Assembly (NCBI RefSeq): GCF_001665605.1
Contig: NZ_LZSV01000031.1
Location: 62,001 to 126,000, forward strand
DNA from: Mycobacterium sp. 852014-50255_SCH5639931
Lineage (GTDB): Bacteria; Actinomycetota; Actinomycetes; Mycobacteriales; Mycobacteriaceae
Length of the DNA stretch: 64,000 nucleotides
Reading direction: 5' to 3'
Notes under the pieces: generated by a model
What the model was told of the DNA's origin: nothing
The model's input: the letters and a program-made list of their open reading frames with translations, nothing else
The model's database searches: none
Shown: positions 33,845 through 42,881 of the stretch, piece after piece
Numbering within the stretch: position 1 is the stretch's first letter
Layout of the letters: each line of letters starts with the position of its first letter
Position numbers and translations under genes: made by a program

Positions 33845-34657
33845 CTAGCGCAAATGCACCACGTCGCCCGCCGAGACGACGACGGTCTCTCCCCCGGTGT
33901 CGATGCACAGCCTGCCCTGGTCGTCGACGGCGGTCGCGTCCCCGACCACTTCCTTGCCGCCGGGCAGGTGGGCCCGCACCCGGTGGCCGATGGTCAGGCT
34001 GCGCGCCCGGTAGTCGGCTGCCAGCGCCCAGTCCGCCCCGCGCGCGGCGCGCCACGCCACGATCCGCCGGCCGAGCTCGGACAACAGCCCGCACACCAGC
34101 AGGGTGCGGTCGGGAGCCTGCACACCGAGGTCGAGCAGCGAGGTGGCCCCCTCGATGCCGTCGGGCGCCTGAAACACGTTGAGCCCCAAGCCGATCACCA
34201 CCACCGGCCGTGCCACCTCGGCGAGGATGCCGGCCAGCTTGCCCGGGGATTCGGGGGCGCCGGCCAGCACGTCGTTGGGCCACTTGAGCCCCACCGGAAC
34301 GCCGCCGAGCAGTGGGGCCACCGTGTCGACCACCGCCACCCCGGTGGCCAGGGGCAACCAGCCCCAGCCGGCGGTCGGCACGTCGACGATGCTGATGCCA
34401 ACCGACATCGTGATCTGGGTCCGCGGGGTGGCCGACCAGCTGCGGCCGTGCCGCCCGCGGCCCGCCGTCTGGTGCTCGGCGATCAGCACCGCCCCGGCCA
34501 CGTCGGTCCCCGACGCCGCTCGCGCGAGCAGGTCGGCGTTCGTGGAGCCGGTCTGTTCGACGACGTCGAGTCGGCGCCAGCCCAGTCCGGTGCCGATCAG
34601 TTCGGCGCGCAGCGCGGCCTGGTCCAGCGGTGCTCTGAGCTGGTCTCGGTCTGTCAC
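33845..34657 (-). CDS. birA: Biotin--protein ligase BirA (monofunctional)
   Basis: Attaches biotin to the BCCP lysine of acyl-CoA carboxylases such as AccA3 in this window. 270 residues, no N-terminal helix-turn-helix, so it is not the repressor type. The biotinyl-AMP loop is AGRGRHGRSW, followed by LKWPNDVL and GKLAGILAE. GTG at 34657 with TAGGCT (34670-34665) seven bases before it, suggesting a leaderless mRNA started just after the end of the KstD-like gene. Confidence 0.93.
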   Translation of the reverse strand: MTDRDQLRAPLDQAALRAELIGTGLGWRRLDVVEQTGSTNADLLARAASGTDVAGAVLIAEHQTAGRGRHGRSWSATPRTQITMSVGISIVDVPTAGWGWLPLATGVAVVDTVAPLLGGVPVGLKWPNDVLAGAPESPGKLAGILAEVARPVVVIGLGLNVFQAPDGIEGATSLLDLGVQAPDRTLLVCGLLSELGRRIVAWRAARGADWALAADYRARSLTIGHRVRAHLPGGKEVVGDATAVDDQGRLCIDTGGETVVVSAGDVVHLR

Positions 34658-34674
34658 TGGACCCAGCCTAGAAC

Positions 34675-36240
34675 TCACCGGCGCCGGCGGCTCGCGTCTC
34701 GCATGTCCAGGGCGGCCAGGTGGCTGAACAGCATGCTGGTTCCGATCGGGTTGCCGCCGCCGGGGTAGGCGGTGCCGCTGGGCGCGGCCATCGTGTTGCC
34801 GGCGGCGTACAAACCGGGGATGGGGTTGCCGGACGTGTCGAGCACCCGGGCGGCGGTGTCGGTGCGCAGGCCGCCCTTGGTGCCCAGATCCGAAATGCCG
34901 AAAGCCGCGGCGTGATACGGCGGCCGATCGATGGGCACCAGTGGCGAGGCGCCCCCCGAGAACGCGCGGTCGAAAGCCTCGTCGCCCCTGCCGAAGTCCC
35001 CGTCGACGCCGGACGCGGCAAAACCGTTGAACCGGGCCACCGTTGCCGCCAGCTGCCGGCCCGGGACACCGATCTTGTCGGCCAGTTCCTCCAGGGTGTC
35101 CGCCGAGTGCCACAGGCCGGCGGCGACGTAGCGCTCCGTCTCGACGATGGGGACGTTGGCCGCCTTCACCGGAGGCACTTCGCCCTCCCTGTCGTCGTAG
35201 ATCATCCAGTACGGCAACGTGATTGACCCGTCCTGCAGTTGCGCGATGATCTCGCGGCCGGCCCGGTCGTACGCACGGGACTCGTTGACGAACCGGTTGC
35301 CGTCCTGGTTCACGAAGATGCCACCGGTGAACCACAGCGCGAACGCGGACCGGCCGTCCGGGTGGGTCATGCCCGGCGACCACCACGCCTGATCCAGCAG
35401 GTCGGTGTCGGCGCCCGCGGCGATGCCGGCCTGCAGCGCCAGCCCCCGACTCCCCGGGCCGCCCATGGTGTCTCGGGTCGCGCCCGGCACCCCGTATTCG
35501 CGCCGCAACTCCTCGTTGTTCTCGAAGCCGCCGGCGGCCAGCAGCACCCCCAGCCGGCTCCGGATCGCGCGGCGCTCACCGTCGCTCTCGACGATCGCGC
35601 CCGTCACCGCCCCTTCGGACATCACCAACTCGACCAGGGCGGTGTCACGCCGCAGCGAGGCCGTCGGATACTGCTCAATCGCCTTGAGGAACCGCGCGAT
35701 CAGCGCCCGACCCCCGAGGAAGTAGTCGGAGGGCGGTTCCGCGCCGAGCCGGTCGGTGTCCAGCGGCCCGCGGATCACCTCCCGCAGTTCGGGGGCGGCG
35801 GCCACCTTCCAGGGCTTCGCGGCGATGTGGCGCTGGCCGTCCAGCCGCGCCTTCGGCGCTTTGCCGTAGTAGTCCGGCCAGGGCAACGGCACGAACTTCA
35901 GCAGGGGGTCGGCTTCCAGGTACTCGATCAGCCGGGCGCCGCCGCGGACATAGGTTTCCTGCAGTTCACGGGGGGTGCGGTCACCGACGACGGCGTGGTA
36001 GTAGGTGAGCGCGTCCTCGATGGTGTCGTCAAACGAGCCAGGGCCCCCGGCCCGCAGCAGCACCGGGTTGCACGGGAACCAGACGCCGCCCCCACCGGAG
36101 TAGGCGGTGGTCCCGCCGAATTTAGACGTCGCCTCCACCAGCAACACGTCCAGGCCTTCGCGCGCCGCGGTGTAGGCACCGGTGACGCCGCCACCGCCCG
36201 ATCCCGCGACCAGCACATCGCATTCGGTCGCCCAGTCCAT
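34675..36240 (-). CDS. FAD-binding dehydrogenase, 3-ketosteroid-delta1-dehydrogenase-like
   Basis: 521 residues. N-terminal FAD motif CDVLVAGSGGGGVTGAYTAA, then FGGTTAYSGGGGVWFPCN, a fumarate-reductase-type middle domain, and the C-terminal FAD motif IPGLYAAGNTMAAPSGTAYPGGGNPIG. This is the KstD/fumarate reductase flavoprotein family; steroid activity is plausible but the substrate is unproven. It sits between birA and accD5, where I do not expect a gene in M. tuberculosis. TAGTCT (36252-36247) ends six bases before the ATG, a leaderless start. Confidence 0.87.
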   Translation of the reverse strand: MDWATECDVLVAGSGGGGVTGAYTAAREGLDVLLVEATSKFGGTTAYSGGGGVWFPCNPVLLRAGGPGSFDDTIEDALTYYHAVVGDRTPRELQETYVRGGARLIEYLEADPLLKFVPLPWPDYYGKAPKARLDGQRHIAAKPWKVAAAPELREVIRGPLDTDRLGAEPPSDYFLGGRALIARFLKAIEQYPTASLRRDTALVELVMSEGAVTGAIVESDGERRAIRSRLGVLLAAGGFENNEELRREYGVPGATRDTMGGPGSRGLALQAGIAAGADTDLLDQAWWSPGMTHPDGRSAFALWFTGGIFVNQDGNRFVNESRAYDRAGREIIAQLQDGSITLPYWMIYDDREGEVPPVKAANVPIVETERYVAAGLWHSADTLEELADKIGVPGRQLAATVARFNGFAASGVDGDFGRGDEAFDRAFSGGASPLVPIDRPPYHAAAFGISDLGTKGGLRTDTAARVLDTSGNPIPGLYAAGNTMAAPSGTAYPGGGNPIGTSMLFSHLAALDMRDASRRRR

Positions 36241-36246
36241 CAGCGG

Positions 36247-36267
36247 AGACTAGCCCGCCGCTAAGCT
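36247..36267. promoter_or_regulatory. Compact back-to-back promoter of the KstD-like gene and accD5
   Basis: Only 35 bases separate the two divergent ATGs. Minus-strand TAGTCT (36252-36247) is six bases from the KstD-like start, plus-strand TAAGCT (36262-36267) eight bases from accD5. Both would give leaderless mRNAs, and each -35 region would fall over or beyond the other's start. Confidence 0.45.
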
Positions 36268-36275
36268 CGGATCCC

Positions 36276-37916
36276 ATGACAAGCGTTACCGACCACACCG
36301 CGGAGCCGGCCGCTGAGCACACCATCGACATCCACACCACCGCAGGCAAGCTGGCCGAGCTGCACAAGCGCCGCGAAGAGTCGCTGCACCCGGTGGGTGA
36401 AGAGGCCGTCGAGAAGGTGCACGCCAAGGGCAAGCTGACCGCCCGTGAGCGCATCCTCGCCCTGCTCGACGAGGACTCGTTCGTCGAACTCGACGCGCTG
36501 GCGCGGCACCGCAGCAAGAACTTCGGCCTGGAGAACAACCGCCCGCTCGGCGACGGCGTGATCACCGGCTACGGCACCATCGACGGTCGCGAAGTGTGCA
36601 TCTTCAGCCAGGACGCCACGGTGTTCGGCGGCAGCCTCGGCGAGGTGTACGGCGAGAAGATCGTCAAGATTCAGGAACTGGCGATCAAGACCGGCCGCCC
36701 GCTGATCGGCATCAACGACGGCGCCGGCGCGCGTATCCAGGAGGGTGTCGTCTCGCTCGGCCTGTACAGCAAGATCTTCCGGAACAACATCCTGGCCTCC
36801 GGCGTGATCCCGCAGATCTCGCTGATCATGGGCGCCGCCGCCGGTGGGCACGTGTACTCCCCCGCCCTGACCGACTTCGTGGTGATGGTCGACCAGACCA
36901 GCCAGATGTTCATCACCGGGCCGGATGTCATCAAGACCGTCACGGGCGAGGACGTCACGATGGAGGAGCTCGGGGGCGCCCACACCCACATGGCCAAGTC
37001 GGGCACCCTGCACTACGTCGCATCGGGCGAGCAGGACGCCTTCGACTGGGTGCGCGACCTGCTGAGCTACCTGCCGCCCAACAACGCCACCGACGCGCCG
37101 CGCTACGCCGAGCCCGTCCCCGAGGGCGCCATCGAGGACAACCTCACCGAGGAGGACCTCGAGCTGGACACGCTGATCCCGGACTCCGCCAACCAGCCGT
37201 ACGACATGCACGAGGTGATCACCCGGATCCTCGACGACGACGAGTTCCTGGAAATCCAGAACGGCTACGCCACCAACATCGTCGTCGGCTTCGGCCGCAT
37301 CGAGGGCCGACCGGTCGGGATCGTGGCCAACCAGCCCACACAGTTCGCCGGCTGCCTGGACATCAACGCCTCGGAGAAGGCGGCCCGGTTCGTGCGGACC
37401 TGCGACTGCTTCAACATCCCGATCATCATGCTGGTGGACGTCCCGGGCTTCCTGCCGGGCACCGGCCAGGAATACAACGGCATCATCCGGCGCGGCGCCA
37501 AGCTGCTGTTCGCCTACGGCGAGGCCACCGTCCCGAAGATCACCGTGATCACCCGCAAGGCCTACGGCGGCGCGTACTGCGTCATGGGCTCCAAGGACAT
37601 GGGCTGCGACGTCAACATCGCCTGGCCGACGGCGCAGATCGCGGTGATGGGCGCCTCCGGGGCCGTCGGCTTCGTCTACCGCAAGCAGCTCTCCGAGGCG
37701 GCCAAGGAGGGCAAGGACGTCGACGCGCTGCGCCTGGAGCTGCAGCAGGAGTACGAGGACACGTTGGTCAACCCCTACGTCGCCGCCGAGCGGGGCTACG
37801 TCGACGCGGTGATCCCGCCGTCGCACACCCGCGGCTACATCGGCACGGCGCTGCGGCTGCTGGAACGAAAGATCGCGCACCTGCCCCCCAAGAAGCACGG
37901 GAACATCCCGCTGTGA
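36276..37916 (+). CDS. accD5: Acyl-CoA carboxylase beta subunit AccD5
   Basis: Carboxyltransferase of the propionyl/acetyl-CoA carboxylase holoenzyme with AccA3 and AccE5, giving methylmalonyl-CoA for methyl-branched lipids. 546 residues. Crotonase-like blocks INDGAGARIQEGV, IMGAAAGGHVYSPALTDF, LVDVPGFLPGTGQEYNGIIRRGAK, and AYGGAYCVMGSKDMG are intact. The GTG of accE5 overlaps its stop. Conserved operon with accE5 and maf. Confidence 0.95.
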   Translation: MTSVTDHTAEPAAEHTIDIHTTAGKLAELHKRREESLHPVGEEAVEKVHAKGKLTARERILALLDEDSFVELDALARHRSKNFGLENNRPLGDGVITGYGTIDGREVCIFSQDATVFGGSLGEVYGEKIVKIQELAIKTGRPLIGINDGAGARIQEGVVSLGLYSKIFRNNILASGVIPQISLIMGAAAGGHVYSPALTDFVVMVDQTSQMFITGPDVIKTVTGEDVTMEELGGAHTHMAKSGTLHYVASGEQDAFDWVRDLLSYLPPNNATDAPRYAEPVPEGAIEDNLTEEDLELDTLIPDSANQPYDMHEVITRILDDDEFLEIQNGYATNIVVGFGRIEGRPVGIVANQPTQFAGCLDINASEKAARFVRTCDCFNIPIIMLVDVPGFLPGTGQEYNGIIRRGAKLLFAYGEATVPKITVITRKAYGGAYCVMGSKDMGCDVNIAWPTAQIAVMGASGAVGFVYRKQLSEAAKEGKDVDALRLELQQEYEDTLVNPYVAAERGYVDAVIPPSHTRGYIGTALRLLERKIAHLPPKKHGNIPL

Positions 37917-38230
37917 GCCGAACGAGCGGAGCGAACGCGGTGAGCGACGGGAGTGAGGCGAACGATCCGGCCATGAGCGACGAAAACGGCTCTGAGACAA
38001 CCGAAGCCGCGCACCAGCCGCACGAGCCGCACATCCACGTCCTCAAGGGTCGCCCCACCGACGAGGAGGTGGCCGCGCTGGTCACCGCGCTGGGCGTCGT
38101 CGGTGGCGGCGTCCCCGAGCCCACCGAGCCCGAGCCCACCCGCTGGGGCCTGCCGGTGGACCGGCTGCGGTTCGCGATGTCCAACTACCAGCGGCTCACC
38201 ATGCAGCAAATGACGCACATGAAGCATTGA
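37913..38230 (+). CDS. accE5: Acyl-CoA carboxylase epsilon subunit AccE5
   Basis: Small subunit that stimulates the AccA3-AccD5 complex. 105 residues if started at the GTG overlapping the accD5 stop; 85 if started at ATG 37973. The C-terminal epsilon domain is clear: HIHVLKGRPTDEEVAALVTAL and PTRWGLPVDRLRF. The first 20 residues, VSRTSGANAVSDGSEANDPA, match one unit of the repeat that occurs several times in the M. tuberculosis protein, which favours the GTG start. Its TGA overlaps the maf TTG start. Confidence 0.85.
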   Translation: MSRTSGANAVSDGSEANDPAMSDENGSETTEAAHQPHEPHIHVLKGRPTDEEVAALVTALGVVGGGVPEPTEPEPTRWGLPVDRLRFAMSNYQRLTMQQMTHMKH

Positions 38231-38868
38231 CCCGGCTGGTCCTCGGGTCGGCCTCGTCGGGCCGCCTGCAGGTGCTGCGCCAGGCCGGCATCGATCCGCT
38301 GGTCGTGGTCTCCGGCTTGGACGAAGACGCCGTCGTCGCGGAGCTGCGGCCCGAAGCCGCGCCCGCTGAGGTGGTGTGCGCGCTGGCGGCGGCCAAGGCC
38401 GAGCGCGTGGCGGGCGAACTGGCCGGTGCCGTCGCCGCCGATTGCGTTGTCGTCGGCTGCGATTCGATGCTCTATCTCGACGGCGAACTGTGCGGCAAGC
38501 CCGGGTCGGCCGGCGAAGCGATGGCCCAGTGGCGTCGCATGGGTGGCCGGTCGGGCCGGCTGCACACCGGGCACTGTCTGCTGCGGCTGGTGGGTGGCGC
38601 GATCACCCATCGCGAAGTGGAATCCGCTTGCACCACAGTGCGTTTCGCCGTACCCACGGAGGAGGACCTGCGGGCTTACGTCGCCAGCGGCGAGCCGCTG
38701 CACGTGGCCGGCGGGTTCACCCTCGACGGGCTGGGCGGCTGGTTCGTCGACGGGATCGACGGCGACCCGTCGAACGTGATCGGTGTGAGCCTGCCGCTGC
38801 TGCGGTCCATGTTGGGAAGGGTGGGGCTGTCGGTGACCCAGCTGTGGGCGGCAACGCCGAACCCGTAA
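38227..38868 (+). CDS. maf: Maf-type nucleoside triphosphate pyrophosphatase
   Basis: House-cleaning enzyme hydrolysing non-canonical nucleotides. 213 residues. Starts at TTG 38227 (TTGA overlap with accE5), giving LTRLVLGSASSGRLQVLRQAG, the standard Maf beginning. The catalytic VVGCDSMLYLDGELCGKP and WRRMGGRSGRLHTGHCL are intact, and GGFTLDGLGGWFVDGIDGD lies near the C-terminus. Confidence 0.93.
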   Translation: MTRLVLGSASSGRLQVLRQAGIDPLVVVSGLDEDAVVAELRPEAAPAEVVCALAAAKAERVAGELAGAVAADCVVVGCDSMLYLDGELCGKPGSAGEAMAQWRRMGGRSGRLHTGHCLLRLVGGAITHREVESACTTVRFAVPTEEDLRAYVASGEPLHVAGGFTLDGLGGWFVDGIDGDPSNVIGVSLPLLRSMLGRVGLSVTQLWAATPNP

Positions 38869-38936
38869 ATCCGCAGGCGCCCACTCGCACTTTCTCCGCA
38901 GAATTACAGGTTCGGCGGAAACCCTAGGGTCAAGCC

Positions 38937-39425
38937 ATGACCACTTGGACCGAGTTCACCGCCCAAGCGCCGCGCATCGCCGGCATCTTCACCCGTCGAC
39001 ATCTCGCCAGCGGCAACCTGTGCATGTTGGCCACCCTGCGCTCCGACGGGTTCCCCCGGATCAGCCCGATGGAGCCGCGGATCTTCGAGGAAGAGCTGTG
39101 GCTGCCCGGGATGCCGGCCACCACTAAGTTCCTCGATCTGGCGCGCGACCCGAGGTTCTGTCTGCACACCGCGACGGTCGACACCGAGGTGACCGACGGC
39201 GACGCGAAGCTGTGGGGCCTGGCCCGCGTCGTTCCCTACGGCGCGGTGCACCGGCGCTTCGCCGAGACGCTGTTCTCCGAGACCGGATTGGACCTGCGCG
39301 AGCAGCGATTCGACCTGCTCGCCACCGACGTCACCGGGGCATCGGCGGTTGAGGTCCGCGACGGCCATCTGGACATCACCATCTGGAACCCCGGCGTGCC
39401 CGAGCGGCTAGTCCGCAAGCACTGA
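38937..39425 (+). CDS. Pyridoxamine 5'-phosphate oxidase-fold flavin/F420-binding protein
   Basis: 162 residues with the split-barrel pattern: FTRRHLASGNLCMLATLRSDGFPRISPMEP, LWLPGMPATTKFLDLARDPRFCLHT, and AKLWGLARVV. Proteins of this fold in mycobacteria bind FMN, F420 or heme; which applies here is not clear. TAGGGT at 38925-38930 ends six bases before the ATG, so a leaderless mRNA is likely. It stands alone between maf and sseA; I do not recall it at that place in M. tuberculosis. Confidence 0.82.
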   Translation: MTTWTEFTAQAPRIAGIFTRRHLASGNLCMLATLRSDGFPRISPMEPRIFEEELWLPGMPATTKFLDLARDPRFCLHTATVDTEVTDGDAKLWGLARVVPYGAVHRRFAETLFSETGLDLREQRFDLLATDVTGASAVEVRDGHLDITIWNPGVPERLVRKH

Positions 39426-39464
39426 CCCGATTGCCGTTTCCGAGCTGACGGTAGGCTCGGAGGC

Positions 39465-40358
39465 GTGGCATTACCCCCGGATCCAAGCCCGACTCTGACG
39501 GCCTACGCCCACCCCGAACGGCTGGTCACCGCCGACTGGCTCTCCGCCCATCAGGGCACCCCCGGCCTGGTGATCGTCGAATCCGACGAGGACGTCTTGC
39601 TCTACGACGTCGGCCATATCCCCGGCGCGGTCAAGATCGACTGGCACACCGACCTCAACGACCCGAGGGTCCGCGACTACATCAACGGCGAGCAGTTCGC
39701 CGAATTGATGGACCGCAAAGGCATCTCGCGCGACGACACCGTGGTGATCTACGGCGACAAGAGCAACTGGTGGGCCGCCTACGCGCTGTGGGTCTTCACG
39801 TTGTTCGGCCACCCCGATGTGCGCCTGCTCAACGGCGGGCGCGACCTGTGGCTGGCCGAGCGCCGGGAGACCACCCTGGACGTCCCCACCAAGACCTCCA
39901 CCGGCTACCCCGTCGTCGCCCGCAACGACGAGCCCATCCGGGCCTTCAAGGACGACGTGCTGGCCATCCTCGGCACCCAGCCGCTGATCGACGTGCGCTC
40001 GCCGGACGAGTACACCGGCAAGCGCACCCACATGCCCGACTACCCCGAGGAGGGCGTGCTGCGCGGCGGCCACATCCCCACCGCCCGGTCCATCCCGTGG
40101 GCCAAGGCGGTCGACGAGAGCGGGCGATTCCGCAGCCGCGAGGAGCTCGAGGAGCTCTACGACTTCATCACCCCGGACGACAAGACCGTCGTGTACTGCC
40201 GCATCGGCGAGCGGTCCAGCCACACCTGGTTCGTGCTCACCTACCTGCTGGGCAAGCCCGGGGTGCGCAACTACGACGGATCGTGGACCGAGTGGGGCAA
40301 CACCGTGCGCACGCCGATCGTCGCAGGTGAAGAGCCGGGGGCCGTTCCGGTCCGATGA
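39465..40358 (+). CDS. sseA: Thiosulfate sulfurtransferase (rhodanese) SseA
   Basis: 297 residues with two rhodanese domains; only the second is active, with the catalytic Cys in VVYCRIGERSSHTW. The first carries VIYGDKSNWWAAYALW without Cys. Transfers sulfane sulfur. Probable leaderless start: TAGGCT at 39452-39457, GTG at 39465. Its stop overlaps the ATG of the SufE-like gene, linking it to sulfur mobilisation. Confidence 0.93.
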   Translation: MALPPDPSPTLTAYAHPERLVTADWLSAHQGTPGLVIVESDEDVLLYDVGHIPGAVKIDWHTDLNDPRVRDYINGEQFAELMDRKGISRDDTVVIYGDKSNWWAAYALWVFTLFGHPDVRLLNGGRDLWLAERRETTLDVPTKTSTGYPVVARNDEPIRAFKDDVLAILGTQPLIDVRSPDEYTGKRTHMPDYPEEGVLRGGHIPTARSIPWAKAVDESGRFRSREELEELYDFITPDDKTVVYCRIGERSSHTWFVLTYLLGKPGVRNYDGSWTEWGNTVRTPIVAGEEPGAVPVR

Positions 40359-40792
40359 CCCTGCCCGCCCCGTTAGCCGAGGTGGTCTCCGACTTCGCCG
40401 AAGTCCAGGGCCAGGACAAGCTGACGCTGCTGCTGGAATTCGCAAACGACCTCCCGGCCCTGCCTCCCGAGCTGGAAGAGCAGGCCATGGAGCCGGTGCC
40501 CGAATGCCAGACCCCGCTCTTCCTCCACGTCGATGCCAGCGACCCGAACCGGGTGCGGTTGCACTTCAGCGCGCCCGCCGAGGCGCCGACCACCAGGGGG
40601 TTCGCGTCGATCCTGGCCGCCGGTCTCGACGAGCAGCCCGCGGCCGACATTTTGGCGGTGCCCGAGGACTTTTACACCGACCTGGGCTTGGCCGCGCTGA
40701 TCAGCCCGCTGCGGCTGCGCGGCATGTCGGCGATGCTCGCCCGCATCAAGCGGCGGCTGCGCGAGTCGGCTCCAAATTCCGGCACCGCCTGA
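40355..40792 (+). CDS. SufE-like sulfur acceptor protein (Rv3284-like)
   Basis: 145 residues. The SufE fold is recognisable: LAEVVSDFAEVQGQDKLTLLLEFA, and the acceptor Cys in VPECQTPLFLHVD; RGFASILAAGLDEQPAADIL follows. Overlap with the sseA stop (ATGA) suggests the rhodanese and this protein form a sulfur relay. The usual partner SufS is not in the window. Confidence 0.88.
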   Translation: MTLPAPLAEVVSDFAEVQGQDKLTLLLEFANDLPALPPELEEQAMEPVPECQTPLFLHVDASDPNRVRLHFSAPAEAPTTRGFASILAAGLDEQPAADILAVPEDFYTDLGLAALISPLRLRGMSAMLARIKRRLRESAPNSGTA

Positions 40793-40900
40793 TCGGCCTG
40801 ACGGCGCGGCGCTTAGACTTCCCGGGAGTTGTAAGAAACTCTCTTAAAGAAGCCCACGGCGGAAACACGTCCGCTTCAGATATGCCAAACAGGAGGCGCA

Positions 40901-42694
40901 GTGGCTAGTCACGCCAGCTCGAGGATCTCCAAAGTGCTTGTCGCCAACCGCGGCGAGATCGCTGTCCGGGTGATCCGCGCGGCTCGCGATGCGGGCCTGC
41001 CCAGCGTGGCGGTGTACGCCGAGCCCGACGCCGACGCCCCGCACGTGCGCCTCGCCGACGAGGCGTTCGCCTTGGGTGGCCAGACTTCCGCGGAGTCCTA
41101 CCTGGACTTCGGCAAGCTCCTCGACGCGGCGGCCAAGTCGGGCGCCAACGCCATCCACCCCGGCTACGGGTTCCTCTCGGAGAACGCCGATTTCGCGCAG
41201 GCGGTCCTCGACGCCGGCCTGATCTGGATCGGCCCGAGCCCCCAGTCGATCCGCGACCTCGGTGACAAGGTCACCGCCCGCCACATCGCGGCACGCGCCC
41301 AGGCTCCCCTGGTGCCCGGCACGCCCGACCCGGTCAAGGACGCCGACGAGGTGGTGGCCTTCGCCGAGGAGTACGGCGTCCCGATCGCCATCAAGGCGGC
41401 CTTCGGTGGCGGCGGCCGCGGCATGAAGGTCGCGCGCACCATCGAAGAGATCCCGCACCTGTACGAATCGGCGGTGCGCGAAGCCGTCGCCGCCTTTGGC
41501 CGCGGCGAATGCTTCGTCGAGCGCTACCTGGACAAGCCCCGCCACGTCGAGGCGCAGGTGATCGCCGACCAGCACGGCAACGTCATCGTCGCGGGCACCC
41601 GCGACTGCTCCCTGCAACGCCGCTTCCAGAAGCTGGTGGAGGAGGCGCCCGCCCCGTTCCTGACCGACGCGCAGCGCAAGGAGATCCACGAGTCGGCCAA
41701 GCGCATCTGCAAGGAGGCGCACTACTACGGCGCCGGCACCGTCGAATACCTGGTCGGCCAGGACGGCCTGATCTCGTTCCTGGAGGTCAACACCCGGCTG
41801 CAGGTCGAGCACCCGGTCACCGAGGAGACCGCGGGCATCGACCTGGTGTTGCAGCAGTTCAAGATCGCCAACGGCGAAAAGCTGGATCTCACCGAGGATC
41901 CGACGCCACGCGGCCACGCCATCGAATTCCGGATCAACGGCGAGGACGCCGGACGTGGCTTCCTGCCGGCGCCCGGCCCGGTCACCCGCTACGACACTCC
42001 CAGCGGGCCCGGCGTCCGCCTGGACTCCGGCGTCGAGGCCGGTTCGGTGATCGGCGGCCAGTTCGACTCGATGCTGGCCAAGCTGATCGTGTACGGCGCC
42101 ACCCGCGAAGAAGCCCTGGCCCGCTCCCGCCGCGCCCTCGACGAATTCCACGTGGAAGGGCTGGCCACCGTCATCCCGTTCCACCGCGCCGTGGTGTCCG
42201 ATCCCGCTTTCATCGGTGACGGCGACAGCTTCTCGGTGCACACCCGCTGGATCGAGACCGAGTGGAACAACACCATCGAGCCCTTCACCGCTGGCGAGCC
42301 CCTCGACGAGGAAGACGCCCGGCCCCGCCAGACGGTGGTCGTGGAGGTCGGTGGCCGGCGCCTCGAGGTCTCGCTGCCCGGCGATCTGGCGCTTTCCAAC
42401 GGCGCCGCGGATCCGGCCGGCGTCATCCGCAAGAAGCCCAAGCCGCGCAAGCGCGGGGCGCATGCGGGTGCCGCCGCCTCCGGTGACGCCGTGACCGCCC
42501 CCATGCAGGGCACGGTGGTCAAGGTCGCGGTCGAGGAGGGACAGGAGGTCGCCACCGGCGACCTGGTCGTGGTCCTCGAGGCGATGAAGATGGAGAACCC
42601 GGTCACCGCGCACAAGGACGGTGTCATCACCGGCCTTGCGGTCGAGGCCGGCGCCGCCATCACCCAGGGCACGGTGCTCGCCGAGATCAAATAG
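40901..42694 (+). CDS. accA3: Acyl-CoA carboxylase alpha subunit AccA3 (biotin carboxylase + BCCP)
   Basis: 597 residues. N-terminal biotin carboxylase: VLVANRGEIAVRVIRAARDAG, the ATP-grasp loop KAAFGGGGRGMKVA, EVNTRLQVEHPVTEET. The C-terminal biotin domain carries VLEAMKMENPV with the biotinylated Lys. Shared alpha subunit for several AccD partners that make malonyl- and methylmalonyl-CoA and condense mycolic acids. GTG at 40901 with AGGAGG six bases upstream. The 108-base leader region contains TAAGA-N5-TCTTA (40832-40846), a small dyad of unknown use. Confidence 0.95.
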   Translation: MASHASSRISKVLVANRGEIAVRVIRAARDAGLPSVAVYAEPDADAPHVRLADEAFALGGQTSAESYLDFGKLLDAAAKSGANAIHPGYGFLSENADFAQAVLDAGLIWIGPSPQSIRDLGDKVTARHIAARAQAPLVPGTPDPVKDADEVVAFAEEYGVPIAIKAAFGGGGRGMKVARTIEEIPHLYESAVREAVAAFGRGECFVERYLDKPRHVEAQVIADQHGNVIVAGTRDCSLQRRFQKLVEEAPAPFLTDAQRKEIHESAKRICKEAHYYGAGTVEYLVGQDGLISFLEVNTRLQVEHPVTEETAGIDLVLQQFKIANGEKLDLTEDPTPRGHAIEFRINGEDAGRGFLPAPGPVTRYDTPSGPGVRLDSGVEAGSVIGGQFDSMLAKLIVYGATREEALARSRRALDEFHVEGLATVIPFHRAVVSDPAFIGDGDSFSVHTRWIETEWNNTIEPFTAGEPLDEEDARPRQTVVVEVGGRRLEVSLPGDLALSNGAADPAGVIRKKPKPRKRGAHAGAAASGDAVTAPMQGTVVKVAVEEGQEVATGDLVVVLEAMKMENPVTAHKDGVITGLAVEAGAAITQGTVLAEIK

Positions 42695-42720
42695 CCGCCG
42701 GACGATATTCCTGGGAAACA

Positions 42721-42747
42721 GTTGTCGACCAGGTCTGGCGCGGGTAG
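42721..42747 (+). promoter_or_regulatory. SigF-type promoter upstream of the STAS gene
   Basis: GTTG at 42721-42724, a 17-base spacer, and GGGTAG at 42742-42747 fit the mycobacterial SigF pattern GTTT-N15-17-GGGTAT with one change in each box. It lies about 130 bases before the STAS gene start. Confidence 0.5.
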
Positions 42748-42881
42748 CGTTCGAGTCAGGTTGAGTTCACAGCCGTCCGGATCACGTCAATTTGGCGCGG
42801 GGAGGGCGAACTCCCTGTTTTCCGCTTCAATCCACGCCTGACGTTTTCCGCAGCACAACTGCTCTACGGATGGAGTCAGTA

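Noticed and set aside
36596..37912. Continuous frame that would extend accE5 far upstream through accD5
   Set aside because: The upstream part is the +2 frame of accD5 and reads as an Arg/Pro/Gln-rich shadow; accE5 starts at the accD5 stop.
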